64,000 nt of DNA from RUG100 sp050953405 (GTDB lineage: Bacteria > Bacillota > Clostridia > Peptostreptococcales > Anaerovoracaceae), in assembly GCA_050953405.1 (NCBI GenBank), contig JBMNMP010000001.1, forward strand, positions 186,001 through 250,000, given 5' to 3'. Shown piece after piece: positions 1 through 8,899 of the stretch. Both the position numbers and the translations under genes were made by a program. The notes under the pieces are model-generated. The model searched no databases and was not told where the DNA came from. It saw only the letters and a program-made list of their open reading frames with translations. Every line of letters begins with the position of its first letter. Position 1 is the stretch's first letter.

Positions 1-634
1 ACGCGAGGCACTGGCTGCATTTGGTCCGCTCCCATTCCGGCATCCCGTCTACCATGGTTATCAGATCCATGTGACAGACCCTGGCGCATTCGCCGCATCC
101 GGTGCAGCGGGGGACCACGACGAAGACATCCGTGCCCCGCGCCAGTTTGTTAAAGCCCTTGTTTCCGATCAGGCTCTTCAGGAAGAGGCCGCTGCCGCGG
201 TGTACATCCTCGACCTTGCTGCGCGCCATGATGGCTTCACAGATCTGCGGCAGCTTGTCCCTTGCCGCTTCCACCTTTTCACGGATCACTTCCGGCGGAT
301 CGATCTCCTCCGGTATATAGTTGCTGGGCATTATCACAGACCACATGGCATCGAGAGGAAATACCTTCTCCAGCTGTTCCATCGTCTTGCCCGCTTCCCT
401 GCTGCAGGTGCAGATCGCAAAGCGATAAGCCGCACCGCTGATCCCGGCCGCGAACTTGAGGACTATCTCCGGCGCGCCCCATGCGTACACGGGGAACACC
501 AGGCCCACCGTTTCCTCAGGGCCCGCCTCGTAGCCTTCCACAGTAGTCAGGTCTACCGCCTCATCTCCCGTGGCCTTTGCTGTCTCCTGCGCTATCCACT
601 TTGAATTTCCTGTTCCCGAAAAATAAAATATCAT
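1..634 (-). CDS. EFR1-type flavodoxin/ferredoxin protein, 3' end outside the window
   Basis: Two-part electron-transfer protein. The N-terminal ~150 residues open with MIFYFSGTGNSKW, the phosphate-binding FSGTGNS loop of a flavodoxin fold. Near residue 190 comes CTGCGECARVC, followed by a second cluster beginning CSQC at the window edge, so two [4Fe-4S] ferredoxin motifs are expected. About 211 codons are visible and the stop lies beyond position 1. The ATG at 634 has GGAGAG a few bases upstream. It is the last gene of the minus-strand run iorA-iorB-aminotransferase-ydcF, which fits a redox partner to a ferredoxin-linked oxidoreductase. That link is inference; EFR1 proteins are widespread in Clostridia and mostly uncharacterised. 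Confidence 0.85.
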   Translation of the reverse strand, partial: MIFYFSGTGNSKWIAQETAKATGDEAVDLTTVEGYEAGPEETVGLVFPVYAWGAPEIVLKFAAGISGAAYRFAICTCSREAGKTMEQLEKVFPLDAMWSVIMPSNYIPEEIDPPEVIREKVEAARDKLPQICEAIMARSKVEDVHRGSGLFLKSLIGNKGFNKLARGTDVFVVVPRCTGCGECARVCHMDLITMVDGMPEWERTKCSQCLA

Positions 635-643
635 TGTCTCTCC

Positions 644-1357
644 TCACCAGCTGGCCTTGCCGCTGCCGCTGATCGGGATCTGTTCTCCCAGATACGTTGG
701 CTTGGGCTTGCTGATACATTGAAAAAAGTCCTTGTCGCGGGCAAATATCTCCCGCAGATCGCGCATTATCTGTCCCGAATAACGCTGCTGATCCGAGGAT
801 ACTCCGCTCACCGTCATTCCCAGGCGTTCTCCTATATAGAGCGCGCGGTACTCGTGATAACTCTGGGTGACCACCACTGCGTTGCGGACACAGAAAATAT
901 CACGTGCGCGGTACATGCTCTCATAAGTTGAAAAGCCCGCATGGTCAAGGAAAATGTTGCTCTCCCTGACGCCGTGCTGCACCATATAGTTCTTCATGCA
1001 CCTGACTTCATTATATTCCACCTGACCATTGTCTCCCGATAGCAGCAGCTTGTTGCTGACCCCGGCTTTGTAGAGGTACAGCCCGGTCTCCAGGCGGTCC
1101 TCCAGCATGGGACTGGGCGTGCCGTCGGGTCTGACCCCGGCTCCCAGCACCAGGATGCAGTCCGGCTTTTGCGCTTTCAGCTGCTGCAGCTGCCGGCTGT
1201 CCAGCGCGACCTGATCATTCTTGATCTTTGCCGTGATGTTGCCCGCCGTAGTGGCCACCACCAGCAGATCGGGGACGAAGAAAATCAACAGCGCCGCGAT
1301 GATGACCACCAGCAGCGCCTTGAAAAATCTTGAGGCAGGCCTTCTATTTGCCGCCAT
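644..1357 (-). CDS. SanA/YdcF-family (DUF218) membrane protein
   Basis: 237 residues. One hydrophobic helix (about residues 12-35) anchors the protein, and the rest is a DUF218 domain expected outside the membrane. Family signatures are ILVLGAGV near residue 67, a DRLETGLYLY helix, LLLSGDNG, and VVTQSYHEYRALYI near residue 175, which matches the TQxYHxxRA stretch of SanA proteins. The family is tied to envelope integrity and vancomycin sensitivity in enterobacteria, but its chemistry is unknown. The start overlaps the end of the upstream aminotransferase gene by 14 bases, suggesting translational coupling. Its place in a 2-oxoacid operon is unexplained. Confidence 0.85.
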   Translation of the reverse strand: MAANRRPASRFFKALLVVIIAALLIFFVPDLLVVATTAGNITAKIKNDQVALDSRQLQQLKAQKPDCILVLGAGVRPDGTPSPMLEDRLETGLYLYKAGVSNKLLLSGDNGQVEYNEVRCMKNYMVQHGVRESNIFLDHAGFSTYESMYRARDIFCVRNAVVVTQSYHEYRALYIGERLGMTVSGVSSDQQRYSGQIMRDLREIFARDKDFFQCISKPKPTYLGEQIPISGSGKASW

Positions 1358-2540
1358 TTATCTCCTCCATCAGTGCCCTGAAGGCAGGGAGTGAATTTAC
1401 AATAGTATCATAGGAAACGCAGTAAGCCAGTCTCACATATCCGGGGCAGGCGAAGGATTTTCCGGGCACTGCCAGGATGTGGTGCTTTTTGGCCAGAGCG
1501 CAGAACTCCACGTCATCCTCGATGGGTGACTTGACGAAGAGATAGAATGCTCCTTCCGGCTCGATGCACTGATAACCGGCTTCCCTGAGGCCGTTATAAA
1601 GCGCTCTGCGGTTGCGGTCATAAGCTACGATGTTCGTCGTGCAGTCGATGCACCTGCCTACTACCCTCTGTATCAGTGTCGGCGCATTGACATATCCGAG
1701 CACGCGGTTGGCTATGTTGGCCGCGGTCACTGCGTTGTCGAAGTCATCCATCTCGCTCGGGAAAACCAGATATCCGATGCGTTCGCCCGGAAGCGAGAGC
1801 GACTTGCTCCATGAATAACCTACGATGGTATTCTTGTAGAATCCGGTCACATAGGGAACCTCCACATCGCCGTACACCAGCTCGCGGTAAGGTTCGTCCG
1901 CTATCAGGAAGATCTCATGTCCCAGTTCCTGCTCTTTTGCACTCAGGATACCGGCCAGCTTTTCTATGGTAGCCGCTGAATAGACCACTCCCGTCGGATT
2001 GTTTGGCGAGTTGATGATCACGGCCCTGGTCTTCGGTCCTATCATTTCCTGCAGCTTTGTGAGATTGGGCTGGAAAGTCTCCGTGTCTGCGGGGACCGCC
2101 CTGAGCGTGGCCCCGTGATTGGCGGCGTAGTTCCCGTATTCTACGAAGTATGGCGCAAAGGCCAGCACTTCATCGCCCGGATCCAGCAGGGTCTTCATGG
2201 CCACGTTCAGTCCGCTGGCCGCGCCCACCGTCATTATGATGTTGGCCGCAGTGAAAGCGGTGCCGTGCAGCTTGTTGAGGTGCTCGGCGATCACGGTCCT
2301 CACATCCTCGTATCCGCTGTTGCTCTGATTGTACCCGTGCACAAAGATCGGATCTTCTTCCTTCAGTATATCTATGATGGCCTGCTCGACTTCGGGAGGT
2401 GCCGGCACACTGGGGTTGCCCAGGGAAAAGTCATACACGTTTTCCGCTCCGACTTCCTTTGCCATGCGTGCACCCTCCTCGAACATCTCGCGGATGGCCG
2501 AATTGCCCTTGACATAAGGCATCATGCTTTTTGCTGTCAT
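1344..2540 (-). CDS. Class I/II PLP-dependent aminotransferase (aspartate/aromatic type)
   Basis: 398-residue fold-type I aminotransferase. The PLP-binding lysine lies in SWSKSLSLPGERIGYL around residue 240. Other family features are NSPNNPTG (substrate carboxylate/PLP Asn), ADEPYREL (the Asp contacting the pyridine nitrogen) and a C-terminal arginine region, VRLAYCVSY. The start is preceded by AGAAAGGGAAACA. It sits 42 bases downstream of iorB, so it could make the aryl-pyruvates used by IorAB, or take amino groups from 2-oxoacids made in reverse. Substrate cannot be read from sequence; aspartate, alanine or aromatic amino acids are all possible. Confidence 0.85.
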   Translation of the reverse strand: MTAKSMMPYVKGNSAIREMFEEGARMAKEVGAENVYDFSLGNPSVPAPPEVEQAIIDILKEEDPIFVHGYNQSNSGYEDVRTVIAEHLNKLHGTAFTAANIIMTVGAASGLNVAMKTLLDPGDEVLAFAPYFVEYGNYAANHGATLRAVPADTETFQPNLTKLQEMIGPKTRAVIINSPNNPTGVVYSAATIEKLAGILSAKEQELGHEIFLIADEPYRELVYGDVEVPYVTGFYKNTIVGYSWSKSLSLPGERIGYLVFPSEMDDFDNAVTAANIANRVLGYVNAPTLIQRVVGRCIDCTTNIVAYDRNRRALYNGLREAGYQCIEPEGAFYLFVKSPIEDDVEFCALAKKHHILAVPGKSFACPGYVRLAYCVSYDTIVNSLPAFRALMEEINGGK

Positions 2541-2582
2541 TGTTTCCCTTTCTCTATGACCTGCCTGCGCGGCAGAGCGCGG

Positions 2583-3155
2583 CTACAGCCGGTAACCCGC
2601 CTGGAAAGCCTTCACATTGAGGTCTGCAAATTTTTCTTTTACGTTGTCCCTGATGGCCTTTTCCCAGTCGACTCCTTCGACCTTCATGGCCTTTACCAGA
2701 GCACCCAGGAGTACGACGTTCATAGCCTTTGGATTGCCCAGGTCTGTAGCGATCTCGCCCGCCTTGAATGAGAGAACATCTGCTTTGGATTTCAGTTCCC
2801 CGAGGATGTCAGGCGGATATTCGACCTGACCCATCAATATGGGTGCCGAAGGGATCTCAAAGTCATTGACGACCATGCGTCCGTTTGGCTTGAGGAACTC
2901 CAGCCAGCGAAGTGCTTCCATCTTTTCAAAGGCCACGATGACATCGGCTTCGCCCTTGCCCACGATCGGGGAATAGACTTTGTCGCCGTAACGGACCTGA
3001 GTGGATACGTTGCCGCCTCTCTGGCTCATCCCGTGGATCTCGCTCATCTTAACTTCGTATCCCGCTTCTATCAGGCCGCTGGTCAGTATCTTGCTGGCGA
3101 GGATGGTTCCCTGTCCGCCTACGCCGACCAGCAGTATATTCTTTACTTCACTCAT
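2583..3155 (-). CDS. iorB: Indolepyruvate:ferredoxin oxidoreductase, beta subunit
   Basis: 190 residues. This is the small gamma-type subunit of a 2-oxoacid:ferredoxin oxidoreductase. The N-terminal LLVGVGGQGTILASKIL is the family's glycine-rich start, followed by EIHGMSQRGGNV, typical of IorB. With IorA it oxidatively decarboxylates aryl-pyruvates from Trp, Phe or Tyr to aryl-acetyl-CoA, reducing ferredoxin. The ATG directly follows the iorA stop with no spacer, so the two are co-translated. Length is normal for the family. Confidence 0.93.
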   Translation of the reverse strand: MSEVKNILLVGVGGQGTILASKILTSGLIEAGYEVKMSEIHGMSQRGGNVSTQVRYGDKVYSPIVGKGEADVIVAFEKMEALRWLEFLKPNGRMVVNDFEIPSAPILMGQVEYPPDILGELKSKADVLSFKAGEIATDLGNPKAMNVVLLGALVKAMKVEGVDWEKAIRDNVKEKFADLNVKAFQAGYRL

Positions 3156-4928
3156 TTATTTTCCCTCCTCAATAGCATCGAACGGGCAGATCTGCGCGCA
3201 GACATTACATCCCGTGCAGGACACCGGATCGATGGTGACCTTGTCTTTCGTATTGTATATGGCCGGGCAGCCGCACTTCACGCAAGCTTTGCAGTTCCTG
3301 CACTTGTCCTGGTCGATGACGCATGTCTTCGGACTCAGATCGTATTCCTCGAGATCCTGCTGCGAGAACTTTTTCAGCACGCAGGGCCACTTGGTGATGA
3401 CTACCGTAGGTCTGTCCTTGGCTATCGCCTCGTCGAGGGCCTTGTCCACTTCATCGAGGCGGTTGGGATCAACTGTGTATATGTCTTCTTCTTTGACGCC
3501 CAGAGCCATGCACAACGCCGGGATGTCGACTTCCGGTGCCGGATCGCCCATCAGCGTGAATCCTGTGCCCGGGTTCTCCTGGTGTCCCGTCATTCCTGTG
3601 ATCCTGTTGTCCAGGATGACACTGGTGTTGCTGCCGCCGTTGTAGACCGCATCCATCAGCGAAGTCACTCCGCTGTGGAAGAAGGTGGAATCGCCGATGA
3701 CCGAGACGACTTTCACGTCGCTGTTTGCTCTCGAGAGAGCAACGCTGGCGCCGTGTCCCGTAGAAATGCTGGCACCCATGCAGAAAGTGGTGTCCATCGC
3801 ATTCAGCGGCGGTGCCGAACCCAGAGTATAACAGCCGATGTCTCCGGTGATCATAATATTTTTCTTCTTGCTCAGTGCATAGAAGAAGCCTCTGTGCGGG
3901 CATCCCGCGCAGAGCGTCGGCGGTCTGACTACCGCTTCCTCCTGCGAGCTGAGAGTCTCCGCCTTTTCACCGAAGACAGCCTCTCTGACGATGTCCGTAT
4001 TCAGCTCGTCATACCTGGGGATCACATCTTTGCCGATGCACTCGATGCCGGCCATCTTCAGATGGCGCTCGATATATGGATCCATCTCCTCGACGACATA
4101 GATCTTGTCGACTTTGGACGCGAATTCCTTCAGCAGGTCCATCGGCATCGGATAGGTCATCCCCAGTTTGAGGTATGATGCATCTTCGCCGAAGGCTTCT
4201 CTGGCATACTGATAAGCTATGCCGCTGGTGATCACTCCGACTTTGGTATCGTTGTATTCGGGCTGGTTGATGGCGACCTTGCAGGCATAATCCTCCATAG
4301 CTGCCAGCCGCTCTTCCAGCTTTACCCTCATGACCTTGGCGTTGGCCGGTGTGGCTACATACTTGTGTATCTGTTTCTTGTAGGGAACGATCGGTTTGGT
4401 CTCCCTTTCGCCCAGCTCAACCAGGCTCTTGCTGTGACAGACTCTGGTGGTCATGTGCAGCAGCACTGGTGTGTCGAACTTCTCAGAGAGCTCCAGTCCC
4501 AGCTTCATGAAGTCCTTCGCTTCCTGACTGTCGGAAGGCTCGAGCATGAGCACCTTGGCAGCGACAGCGTAATTCCTGTTGTCCTGCTCGTTCTGCGAAC
4601 TATGCATTCCCGGATCGTCGGCCGATACCAGGACCAGTCCTCCGGTAACACCCGTATAAGCAAAAGTGAACAGCGGGTCGGCAGCTACATTGACGCCGAC
4701 GTGCTTCATGGCCGCCATCGACCTGACACCGGCCACGGATGCTCCGATCGCGGCCTCCAGGGCAACCTTTTCGTTCGGCGCCCATTCGCTGTACAGATCA
4801 TCTTTATAACCGGCCAGAGTCTCCAGGATCTCCGTGCTGGGAGTACCCGGGTAAGCGCTGGCAAATTCCAGACCGCCCTCCCAGGCGCCTCTGGCTACAG
4901 CTTCATTTCCAGACATGATTGTCTTCAT
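3156..4928 (-). CDS. iorA: Indolepyruvate:ferredoxin oxidoreductase, alpha subunit
   Basis: 590 residues from the ATG at 4928, chosen because GGAGG lies nine bases upstream; an in-frame start further up lacks this. The protein begins MKTIMSGNEAVARGA and has the YPGTPSTEI pyrimidine-domain motif. Its TPP domain has CAGCPHRGFFYAL and GDIGCYTLGSAPPLNAMDT. The C-terminal ferredoxin domain has two clusters, CRNCKACVKCGC and CTGCNVCAQICP, and the first has an irregular spacing. It acts with IorB on indolepyruvate and other aryl-pyruvates. It is first in a five-gene minus-strand run. No phenylacetate-CoA ligase, a common partner, is next to it here. Confidence 0.95.
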   Translation of the reverse strand: MKTIMSGNEAVARGAWEGGLEFASAYPGTPSTEILETLAGYKDDLYSEWAPNEKVALEAAIGASVAGVRSMAAMKHVGVNVAADPLFTFAYTGVTGGLVLVSADDPGMHSSQNEQDNRNYAVAAKVLMLEPSDSQEAKDFMKLGLELSEKFDTPVLLHMTTRVCHSKSLVELGERETKPIVPYKKQIHKYVATPANAKVMRVKLEERLAAMEDYACKVAINQPEYNDTKVGVITSGIAYQYAREAFGEDASYLKLGMTYPMPMDLLKEFASKVDKIYVVEEMDPYIERHLKMAGIECIGKDVIPRYDELNTDIVREAVFGEKAETLSSQEEAVVRPPTLCAGCPHRGFFYALSKKKNIMITGDIGCYTLGSAPPLNAMDTTFCMGASISTGHGASVALSRANSDVKVVSVIGDSTFFHSGVTSLMDAVYNGGSNTSVILDNRITGMTGHQENPGTGFTLMGDPAPEVDIPALCMALGVKEEDIYTVDPNRLDEVDKALDEAIAKDRPTVVITKWPCVLKKFSQQDLEEYDLSPKTCVIDQDKCRNCKACVKCGCPAIYNTKDKVTIDPVSCTGCNVCAQICPFDAIEEGK

Positions 4929-4985
4929 ATTATAATATCCTCCTGTAAAACCGTCTTTACGCGGCAATTTTTTCGCATATTTTTG

Positions 4986-5014
4986 ATTATATCACAATTA
5001 TATGCTTTTCTAAA
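4986..5014 (-). promoter_or_regulatory. Probable promoter of the iorA operon
   Basis: On the minus strand, TTTAGA (5009-5014) and TATAAT (4986-4991) are separated by 17 bases, leaving a leader of about 50 bases before the iorA ATG. A second TATAAT lies slightly upstream. It is divergent from the ilvE promoter. Confidence 0.5.
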
Positions 5015-5034
5015 GGGGCAGTCATTCTGCTTTG

Positions 5035-5071
5035 GGGATGGATTGACACCATCCCGCTAAAGTAATAAAAT
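5035..5071 (+). promoter_or_regulatory. ilvE promoter with an inverted repeat around the -35 box
   Basis: TTGACA at 5043-5048 and TAAAAT at 5066-5071 are 17 bases apart, a good vegetative promoter. The -35 box lies in the loop of a perfect 7-base inverted repeat, GGGATGG (5035-5041) and CCATCCC (5049-5055). A protein bound there would cover the -35, so a repressor operator is plausible. The regulator is unknown. Confidence 0.65.
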
Positions 5072-5101
5072 GAAATGAACGCAATTTAGGAGGAAGAAAC
5101 A

Positions 5102-6169
5102 ATGGAAAAATTCCCAGTAACAAAGACAACCAATCCCAAGGCGAAACCCGATCCGAACAACCTGAAATTCGGACAGGAATTCACCGATCACATGTTTATA
5201 ATGGAATACCAGACCGGAAAAGGCTGGTATGACGGAAGGATCGTCCCCTACGGTCCTATCGAACTCGATCCTGCAGCAGTAGTTTTCCACTACGGACAGG
5301 AAATGTTCGAAGGCCTCAAGGCTTACCAGACCGACAGCGGACGCGTACAGCTCTTCCGCCCCGACATGAATGCCAAGAGGACCAACAACACCAACCGCCG
5401 CCTCTGCATCCCCGAGATCGATGAGGATCTCTATGTGGAATGCATCAAGCAGCTGGTGGCCGTTGACAAAGACTGGATCCCCAAAAAGGAAGGAACCGCG
5501 CTATACATCAGGCCTTTCATCATCGCCGATGAACCGTTTCTCGGCGTGCGCCCGTCCGACCACTACAAGTTCATGATCATCCTGAGCCCTGTCGGCTCCT
5601 ATTACGAAGGCGGCCTCGCTCCCACAAAGCTCTATGTAGAAGACAAATATGTGCGCGCCACAAAGGGCGGCACCGGTGAAGCGAAGTGCGGCGGCAACTA
5701 CGCTGCCAGCCTCAAAGCACAGATGCTGGCTCACGAGCAGGGATACGAACAGATCCTCTGGCTGGACGGAGTAGAGAGAAAGTACGTTGAGGAAATCGGT
5801 ACTTCCAACGCATTCTTCAAGATCAACGGTGAGGTGGTCACCGCTCCTCTGGATGGAACCATCCTGCCGGGCATCACCAGGAACACTGTTATCCAGATCC
5901 TCAAGGACAAGGGCGCCAGGATCACCGAGAGAAAGATAACCATCGACGAAGTATTCCAGGCGGCAAAGGACGGCAGCCTCGAAGAAGTATTCGCCAGCGG
6001 TACCGCGGCGGTCATCTCCCCGGTAGGCGAGTTGAGATACAAGGGCGAGAACATCACCATCAACAACGGCGAGATCGGACCCGTGGCCCAGGAATTGTAC
6101 GATACGATCTACGGAATACAGACCGGAAAGATCGAAGACACCAGAGGCTGGACAGTCGAAGTAAAATAA
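5102..6169 (+). CDS. ilvE: Branched-chain amino acid aminotransferase
   Basis: 355-residue fold-type IV PLP enzyme that exchanges the amino group between Leu, Ile or Val and 2-oxoglutarate, the last biosynthetic step. Signatures of the long BCAT type are FHYGQEMFEGLKAY near residue 62, the PLP lysine in GTGEAKCGGNYAAS near residue 190, and the phosphate-binding GILPGITRN-like stretch (TILPGITRNTV) and SGTAAVISPVGE near residue 300. GGAGG is seven bases before the ATG. It is monocistronic, between its own promoter and a hairpin. It lies close to, but divergent from, the ilvBNCD genes. Confidence 0.96.
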   Translation: MEKFPVTKTTNPKAKPDPNNLKFGQEFTDHMFIMEYQTGKGWYDGRIVPYGPIELDPAAVVFHYGQEMFEGLKAYQTDSGRVQLFRPDMNAKRTNNTNRRLCIPEIDEDLYVECIKQLVAVDKDWIPKKEGTALYIRPFIIADEPFLGVRPSDHYKFMIILSPVGSYYEGGLAPTKLYVEDKYVRATKGGTGEAKCGGNYAASLKAQMLAHEQGYEQILWLDGVERKYVEEIGTSNAFFKINGEVVTAPLDGTILPGITRNTVIQILKDKGARITERKITIDEVFQAAKDGSLEEVFASGTAAVISPVGELRYKGENITINNGEIGPVAQELYDTIYGIQTGKIEDTRGWTVEVK

Positions 6170-6189
6170 CATCAGATAGAACACAGAAG

Positions 6190-6223
6190 ACAGCGCCGGC
6201 CGTGGATACCGGCGCTGTCGCTT
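6190..6223 (+). terminator. Probable terminator after ilvE
   Basis: A perfect 10-base-pair stem, ACAGCGCCGG (6190-6199) with CCGGCGCTGT (6209-6218), nine-base loop, followed only by a short CGCTTT. The stem is strong and the U-tract weak, so termination may be partial and the next gene may share some transcript. Confidence 0.55.
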
Positions 6224-6236
6224 TAATGAGGATACA

Positions 6237-7433
6237 ATGAGCAATATTAATTCAGAATTAAGCATTAGATTAAATACATTGACCATCTTCCGCGGACTTC
6301 TGGATGATCCGGTCATCAGCGATCTGAAGGACCTTCTCTGGATGGTGGGCGAGAGCGAGGACACCAAGGCGACCGTCTCCGCTTACAGCGCCTTTGCCGC
6401 GCTTCTCTACGAGGAAGGCGGCAATCTCTCCAGCTATATGCTGAGGGCCGTGCTGGACGATGAGAACTTTTATGTAAAGATGACCGCCGCCGGCAGGACA
6501 CCCACGCAGCCCATGGAGGAATGTCTCGATCGCGAACTGGAACTGCTGCAGGAGATCAGCCAGCTGCAGAGCAGCCAGGTGACCATGTACATAGGATATC
6601 ACGGCTTCCTCCCCTCCTGGGACACCGAGCCCTGCGACTTGCCGGCTGAATACCGCAAGCGGCTCGCGGATCTGCCGTCCCACGGGTTCGGCATCTTCGC
6701 CAAGTATCATACCTTCAGCGTCAAGGACGGCCACGTGGTGCCCGTGAAGTATCCGGACACCCAGAGAATGGATCAGCTGTTCGGCTACGAACGCGAAAGA
6801 CAGCGTATCATCACGAACACCATGGCACTGATCGAGGGCCGGGGCTGCAACAACATGCTGCTCTACGGCGACGCGGGCACCGGCAAGAGCTCTACCATCA
6901 AGGCAGTCGCCAACGAATACGCGGACAGGGGACTGCGTCTGGTGGAAATCAAAAAGAACCAGCTCTTCCAGATCCCCGAGGTGGTCGAGGAACTTTCGGC
7001 AAGCCCGCTGAAGTTCATCATCTACATAGATGACCTGAGCTTCTCATCAAATGATGACAACTTTTCGACCCTCAAAGCCATGCTGGAAGGCAGCGTTTCC
7101 ACCAGCGGCGATAACATCGCCATCTACGCGACCAGCAACCGGCGCCACCTGCTGAAGGAGACCATGGCGGACCGTGAAGGCGATGAGCTGCACATCAACG
7201 ACACCCTGCAGGAGACCATGAGTCTGGCCGCACGTTTCGGACTGACCATCACATTCCAGCGTCCCGGCAAGGAGGAATACCTGCACATAGTAGATGAACT
7301 GGCAAAGCAGTACGGCGTCGAGATGGACTCGGACGAGCTGCACACAAAAGCGGAGGCTCACGCCACCCGCAACAGCGGGCGCAGCCCCCGTACCGCAAAA
7401 CAGTTCATTGAACTGCTGAAATCAGGTCTCTAA
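6237..7433 (+). CDS. DUF815-family AAA+ ATPase
   Basis: 398 residues. The N-terminal ~190 residues form the helical part of DUF815. The ATPase core follows with Walker A GDAGTGKSS near residue 217, Walker B IIYIDDLSF near residue 260, sensor 1 YATSNRRHLL near residue 300, and sensor 2 in the C-terminal helical lid. DUF815 proteins are common in Clostridia and Proteobacteria, but their client is unknown. It is probably cytoplasmic. GAGGATACA precedes the ATG. It is transcribed alone after ilvE and faces hisD convergently. Confidence 0.9.
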   Translation: MSNINSELSIRLNTLTIFRGLLDDPVISDLKDLLWMVGESEDTKATVSAYSAFAALLYEEGGNLSSYMLRAVLDDENFYVKMTAAGRTPTQPMEECLDRELELLQEISQLQSSQVTMYIGYHGFLPSWDTEPCDLPAEYRKRLADLPSHGFGIFAKYHTFSVKDGHVVPVKYPDTQRMDQLFGYERERQRIITNTMALIEGRGCNNMLLYGDAGTGKSSTIKAVANEYADRGLRLVEIKKNQLFQIPEVVEELSASPLKFIIYIDDLSFSSNDDNFSTLKAMLEGSVSTSGDNIAIYATSNRRHLLKETMADREGDELHINDTLQETMSLAARFGLTITFQRPGKEEYLHIVDELAKQYGVEMDSDELHTKAEAHATRNSGRSPRTAKQFIELLKSGL

Positions 7434-7510
7434 TAAAATAAAACGGCGACCGCAGTCTGATATGCGCCCCGGATGCAGGGCACATACCGGTCAGCGGCCG
7501 CTTATTTTTT
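7434..7510. terminator. Weak candidate bidirectional terminator between DUF815 and hisD
   Basis: An A-rich stretch just after the DUF815 stop and a T-rich stretch (TTATTTTTTT) at the hisD stop can pair, with an interrupted GC-rich stem between them. The two genes converge here. The hairpin is imperfect, so this is a tentative call. Confidence 0.35.
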
Positions 7511-8764
7511 TCTCTTGTCTGCAGCCAGCGCGTGGCCTTCCAGTCCTTCTCCGTGTGCCAGTCTGGATACCAGCGGCGCCAAAGCCGCAGAAGCTTCCCG
7601 CGTCATCGTCTGGTGCGTGCACACTTTGAGGAAGGTGCCCACCCAGACACCACCGGTGTATCTGGCTGCCCCCAGCGTCGGCAGTGTGTGGTTCGTGCCG
7701 CTGGCATAGTCACCGAACACTTCGGCGGTGTTCTGTCCTATGAACAGCGATCCGTAATTTCTCAGCCGGTCCACGACCTGACCGGGATCGGCCACGCAGA
7801 CCTCGAGATGCTCCGGTGCATACTCGTTGGCATAGCTTATCGCTTCATCGAGGTCATCCGCCAGAAGGACCTCGCCGAAATCCTGCCACGACCTGGAGGC
7901 GATCCCCGCCGTCGGCAGCACCGCCAGCTCCTTTTCCACCGCCTCAACGACGGCCTTGCCCAGCGATTCATCGGTGGTCACCACCAGCCCCTTGGCGACC
8001 GGATCGTGCTCCGACTGAGCCAGCAGATCCGCGGCCACGATGTCCGCCTGCGCGGTCCCGTCAGCGATCACCAGCACTTCTGAAGGCCCGGCGAGGAAAT
8101 CGATGCCCACCTGACCGTAGCACTGTCTCTTGGCTTCGGTGACATAGCTGTTACCGGGGCCTACTATCATATCGACCGGCTTTATCTCCCGGGTACCAAA
8201 AGCTGCCGCCGCGACGGCCTGTGCTCCGCCTGTGGCGTAGATCTCATCGACCCCGGCCACATCCATGGCGACCAGCGTCTTCGGATGTATCCTGCCGGCG
8301 CCCTTCATCATCGGCGAGCATGCGATCACGCGCTCCACGCCGGCTGTCTTTGCCGGTATGCCCAGCATCAGCGCCGTGGAATACAGCGGATAACCGCCTC
8401 CCGGCACGTAGCAGCAGCATGCGCTGACCGGGATCACCCGATGACCCAGGTGTACTCCCGGCTGCGGCTGAAAGTCATCAAGAGCAGAGAAGGATCCCAT
8501 CTGCGCTTCCGCGAAAGCCCTGATATTTGCGGCGGCGGCCCTGATATCGGCAACTTCCTCTTCACCGACCTCTTCATAGGCCTCGTTTATCTCTTCCTTC
8601 GAGATCCTCAAATGTTCCCGGCGGCAGTCATCGAATTTTTCGTTGAATTCCGCCAGCACAGAGTCGCCCTCGCGGCGCACCCTGCCGATTATCTCAGCAA
8701 CATCTCCCGTCAGCGTATCCGCGCTGGCGAGGGTCCTCGGTTTAGCATTTTTTATAGCTTTCAT
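7502..8764 (-). CDS. hisD: Histidinol dehydrogenase
   Basis: 420 residues. NAD-dependent oxidation of histidinol to histidine, a zinc enzyme. The HisD signature is present as VGPGNSYVTEAK followed by GIDFLAGPSEVLVIAD, and the catalytic stretch YASGTNHTLPT lies near residue 355. Length fits the family. No other his gene lies within the window, so the rest of the histidine pathway is elsewhere or absent. It is last in a minus-strand run after purC and an unknown gene. Stand-alone HisD relatives with other substrates exist, so a non-histidine role cannot be excluded. Confidence 0.92.
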   Translation of the reverse strand: MKAIKNAKPRTLASADTLTGDVAEIIGRVRREGDSVLAEFNEKFDDCRREHLRISKEEINEAYEEVGEEEVADIRAAAANIRAFAEAQMGSFSALDDFQPQPGVHLGHRVIPVSACCCYVPGGGYPLYSTALMLGIPAKTAGVERVIACSPMMKGAGRIHPKTLVAMDVAGVDEIYATGGAQAVAAAAFGTREIKPVDMIVGPGNSYVTEAKRQCYGQVGIDFLAGPSEVLVIADGTAQADIVAADLLAQSEHDPVAKGLVVTTDESLGKAVVEAVEKELAVLPTAGIASRSWQDFGEVLLADDLDEAISYANEYAPEHLEVCVADPGQVVDRLRNYGSLFIGQNTAEVFGDYASGTNHTLPTLGAARYTGGVWVGTFLKVCTHQTMTREASAALAPLVSRLAHGEGLEGHALAADKRKK

Positions 8765-8778
8765 CTTAGTTCATCTCT

Positions 8779-8899
8779 TCATTCGTCCGGCTGCCCGTCT
8801 GCCTGCGGCGATGCGTATTTCACGGTCACCGTCAGGCCCGCCTTGCCGGCTTTCTTGCTGCAATAGTAATAATATTTGTAGTCTCTCCGGTGTGCCGCT
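8779..8899 (-). other. Apparent out-of-frame coding tail of the preceding gene
   Basis: This stretch, read one base shifted from the unknown gene upstream, encodes about 40 residues (DYKYYYYCSKKAGKAG and on to QPDE) with G/C-rich third positions like the neighbours. It has no credible start of its own. The stop lies 14 bases before the hisD ATG, exactly where the upstream gene would be expected to end. Confidence 0.45.
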
